Source: Sphingomonas sp. (GTDB taxonomy: Bacteria; Pseudomonadota; Alphaproteobacteria; Sphingomonadales; Sphingomonadaceae). Taken from it: 41,816 nucleotides of DNA. The stretch lies in assembly GCA_013816595.1 (NCBI GenBank), contig JACDEB010000009.1:1-41816 (forward strand), in the 5' to 3' direction. Below are positions 41,581 through 41,816 of this stretch, one piece after another. The notes under the pieces were generated by a model. The model made no database searches, was not told where the DNA came from, and saw only the letters and a list, made by a program, of their open reading frames with translations. The translations under genes were made by a program, and so were the position numbers. The first letter of the stretch is position 1; each line of letters starts with the position of its first letter.

Positions 41581-41614
41581 AAAGGGGCTGCCCGCGAGGG
41601 TGGCCCCTTTTTTT
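41581..41614 (+). terminator. intrinsic terminator
   Basis: aaaggggc-(tgcccgcgagggtg)-gccccttttttt. Confidence 0.85.
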
Positions 41615-41643
41615 ATCGCCGGGCAAAATGATAAAGTGGCGGA

Positions 41644-41816
41644 ATGAAGATATTTCTGATTCTCGCCGCGGCAGTCCTTGCGTCATGTGGCCGCGAGCAG
41701 CCAGCGGCACCGACAACCGAGCAGACCGGCCAGCTCAACGAAGCCGAAGACCTTCTCAACCAGCTCGACAAACAAGAAGGGGCGGCGCCATCCGGCACCG
41801 CCCCTCCCCAAAATAA
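41644..41816 (+). CDS. small lipoprotein, frame open to window end (partial)
   Basis: MKIFLILAAAVLASCGREQPAAPTTEQTGQLNEAEDLLNQLDKQEGAAPSGTAPPQN; lipobox LASC; no in-frame stop before the end. Confidence 0.65.
   Translation, partial: MKIFLILAAAVLASCGREQPAAPTTEQTGQLNEAEDLLNQLDKQEGAAPSGTAPPQN

Noticed and set aside
41767-41816. GC hairpin ggggcgg...ccgcccc as terminator of the last lipoprotein
   Set aside because: Lies inside the open frame and has no T-run on the plus strand before the window ends; cannot be decided without flanking sequence.
1-41816. CRISPR arrays, tRNA/rRNA genes, prophage or transposase genes, toxin-antitoxin or defence islands
   Set aside because: None recognised on reading both strands and the ORF translations; the window is mostly housekeeping.

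Overview
The window is GC-rich and looks like an alphaproteobacterium, probably Sphingomonadales. This is inferred from ctrA, the palindromic repeat families and gene order; no search was run. Positions 1-16400 (minus strand) hold a contiguous str-S10-spc ribosomal supercluster: rpsL-rpsG-fusA-tuf-rpsJ-rplC-rplD-rplW-rplB-rpsS-rplV-rpsC-rplP-rpmC-rpsQ-rplN-rplX-rplE-rpsN-rpsH-rplF-rplR-rpsE-rpmD-rplO-secY-adk(partial). The rest is mixed: a MerR/TipAS-type regulator, an aminotransferase/sulfotransferase pair, cupin, CDF transporter, amidohydrolase, lpdA, thioesterase, PDH E2, UspA, fRMsr/ArfB/RluA, ctrA, a membrane protein, bpt, ilvA, a frameshifted amidohydrolase, a DsbD-like protein, an ArsR-methyltransferase/metF/split-metH operon and two small lipoproteins. 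I found no prophage, CRISPR array, tRNA or obvious new defence system. The best leads are: (1) a dense set of RNA hairpins between rpsJ and rplC; (2) an intrinsic-terminator-like hairpin between rplO and secY; (3) a MerR gene with a 19-bp-spacer dyad promoter, a leaderless start, and an internal SD+ATG at the MerR/TipAS junction; (4) a 20-bp perfect palindrome filling the promoter spacer of the ArsR/met operon, again leaderless; (5) palindromic repeats absorbed in-frame into the PDH E2 linkers, and str-operon repeats with compensatory stem changes; (6) two unannotated overlapping small membrane/lipoprotein-like ORFs between aceF and the thioesterase.
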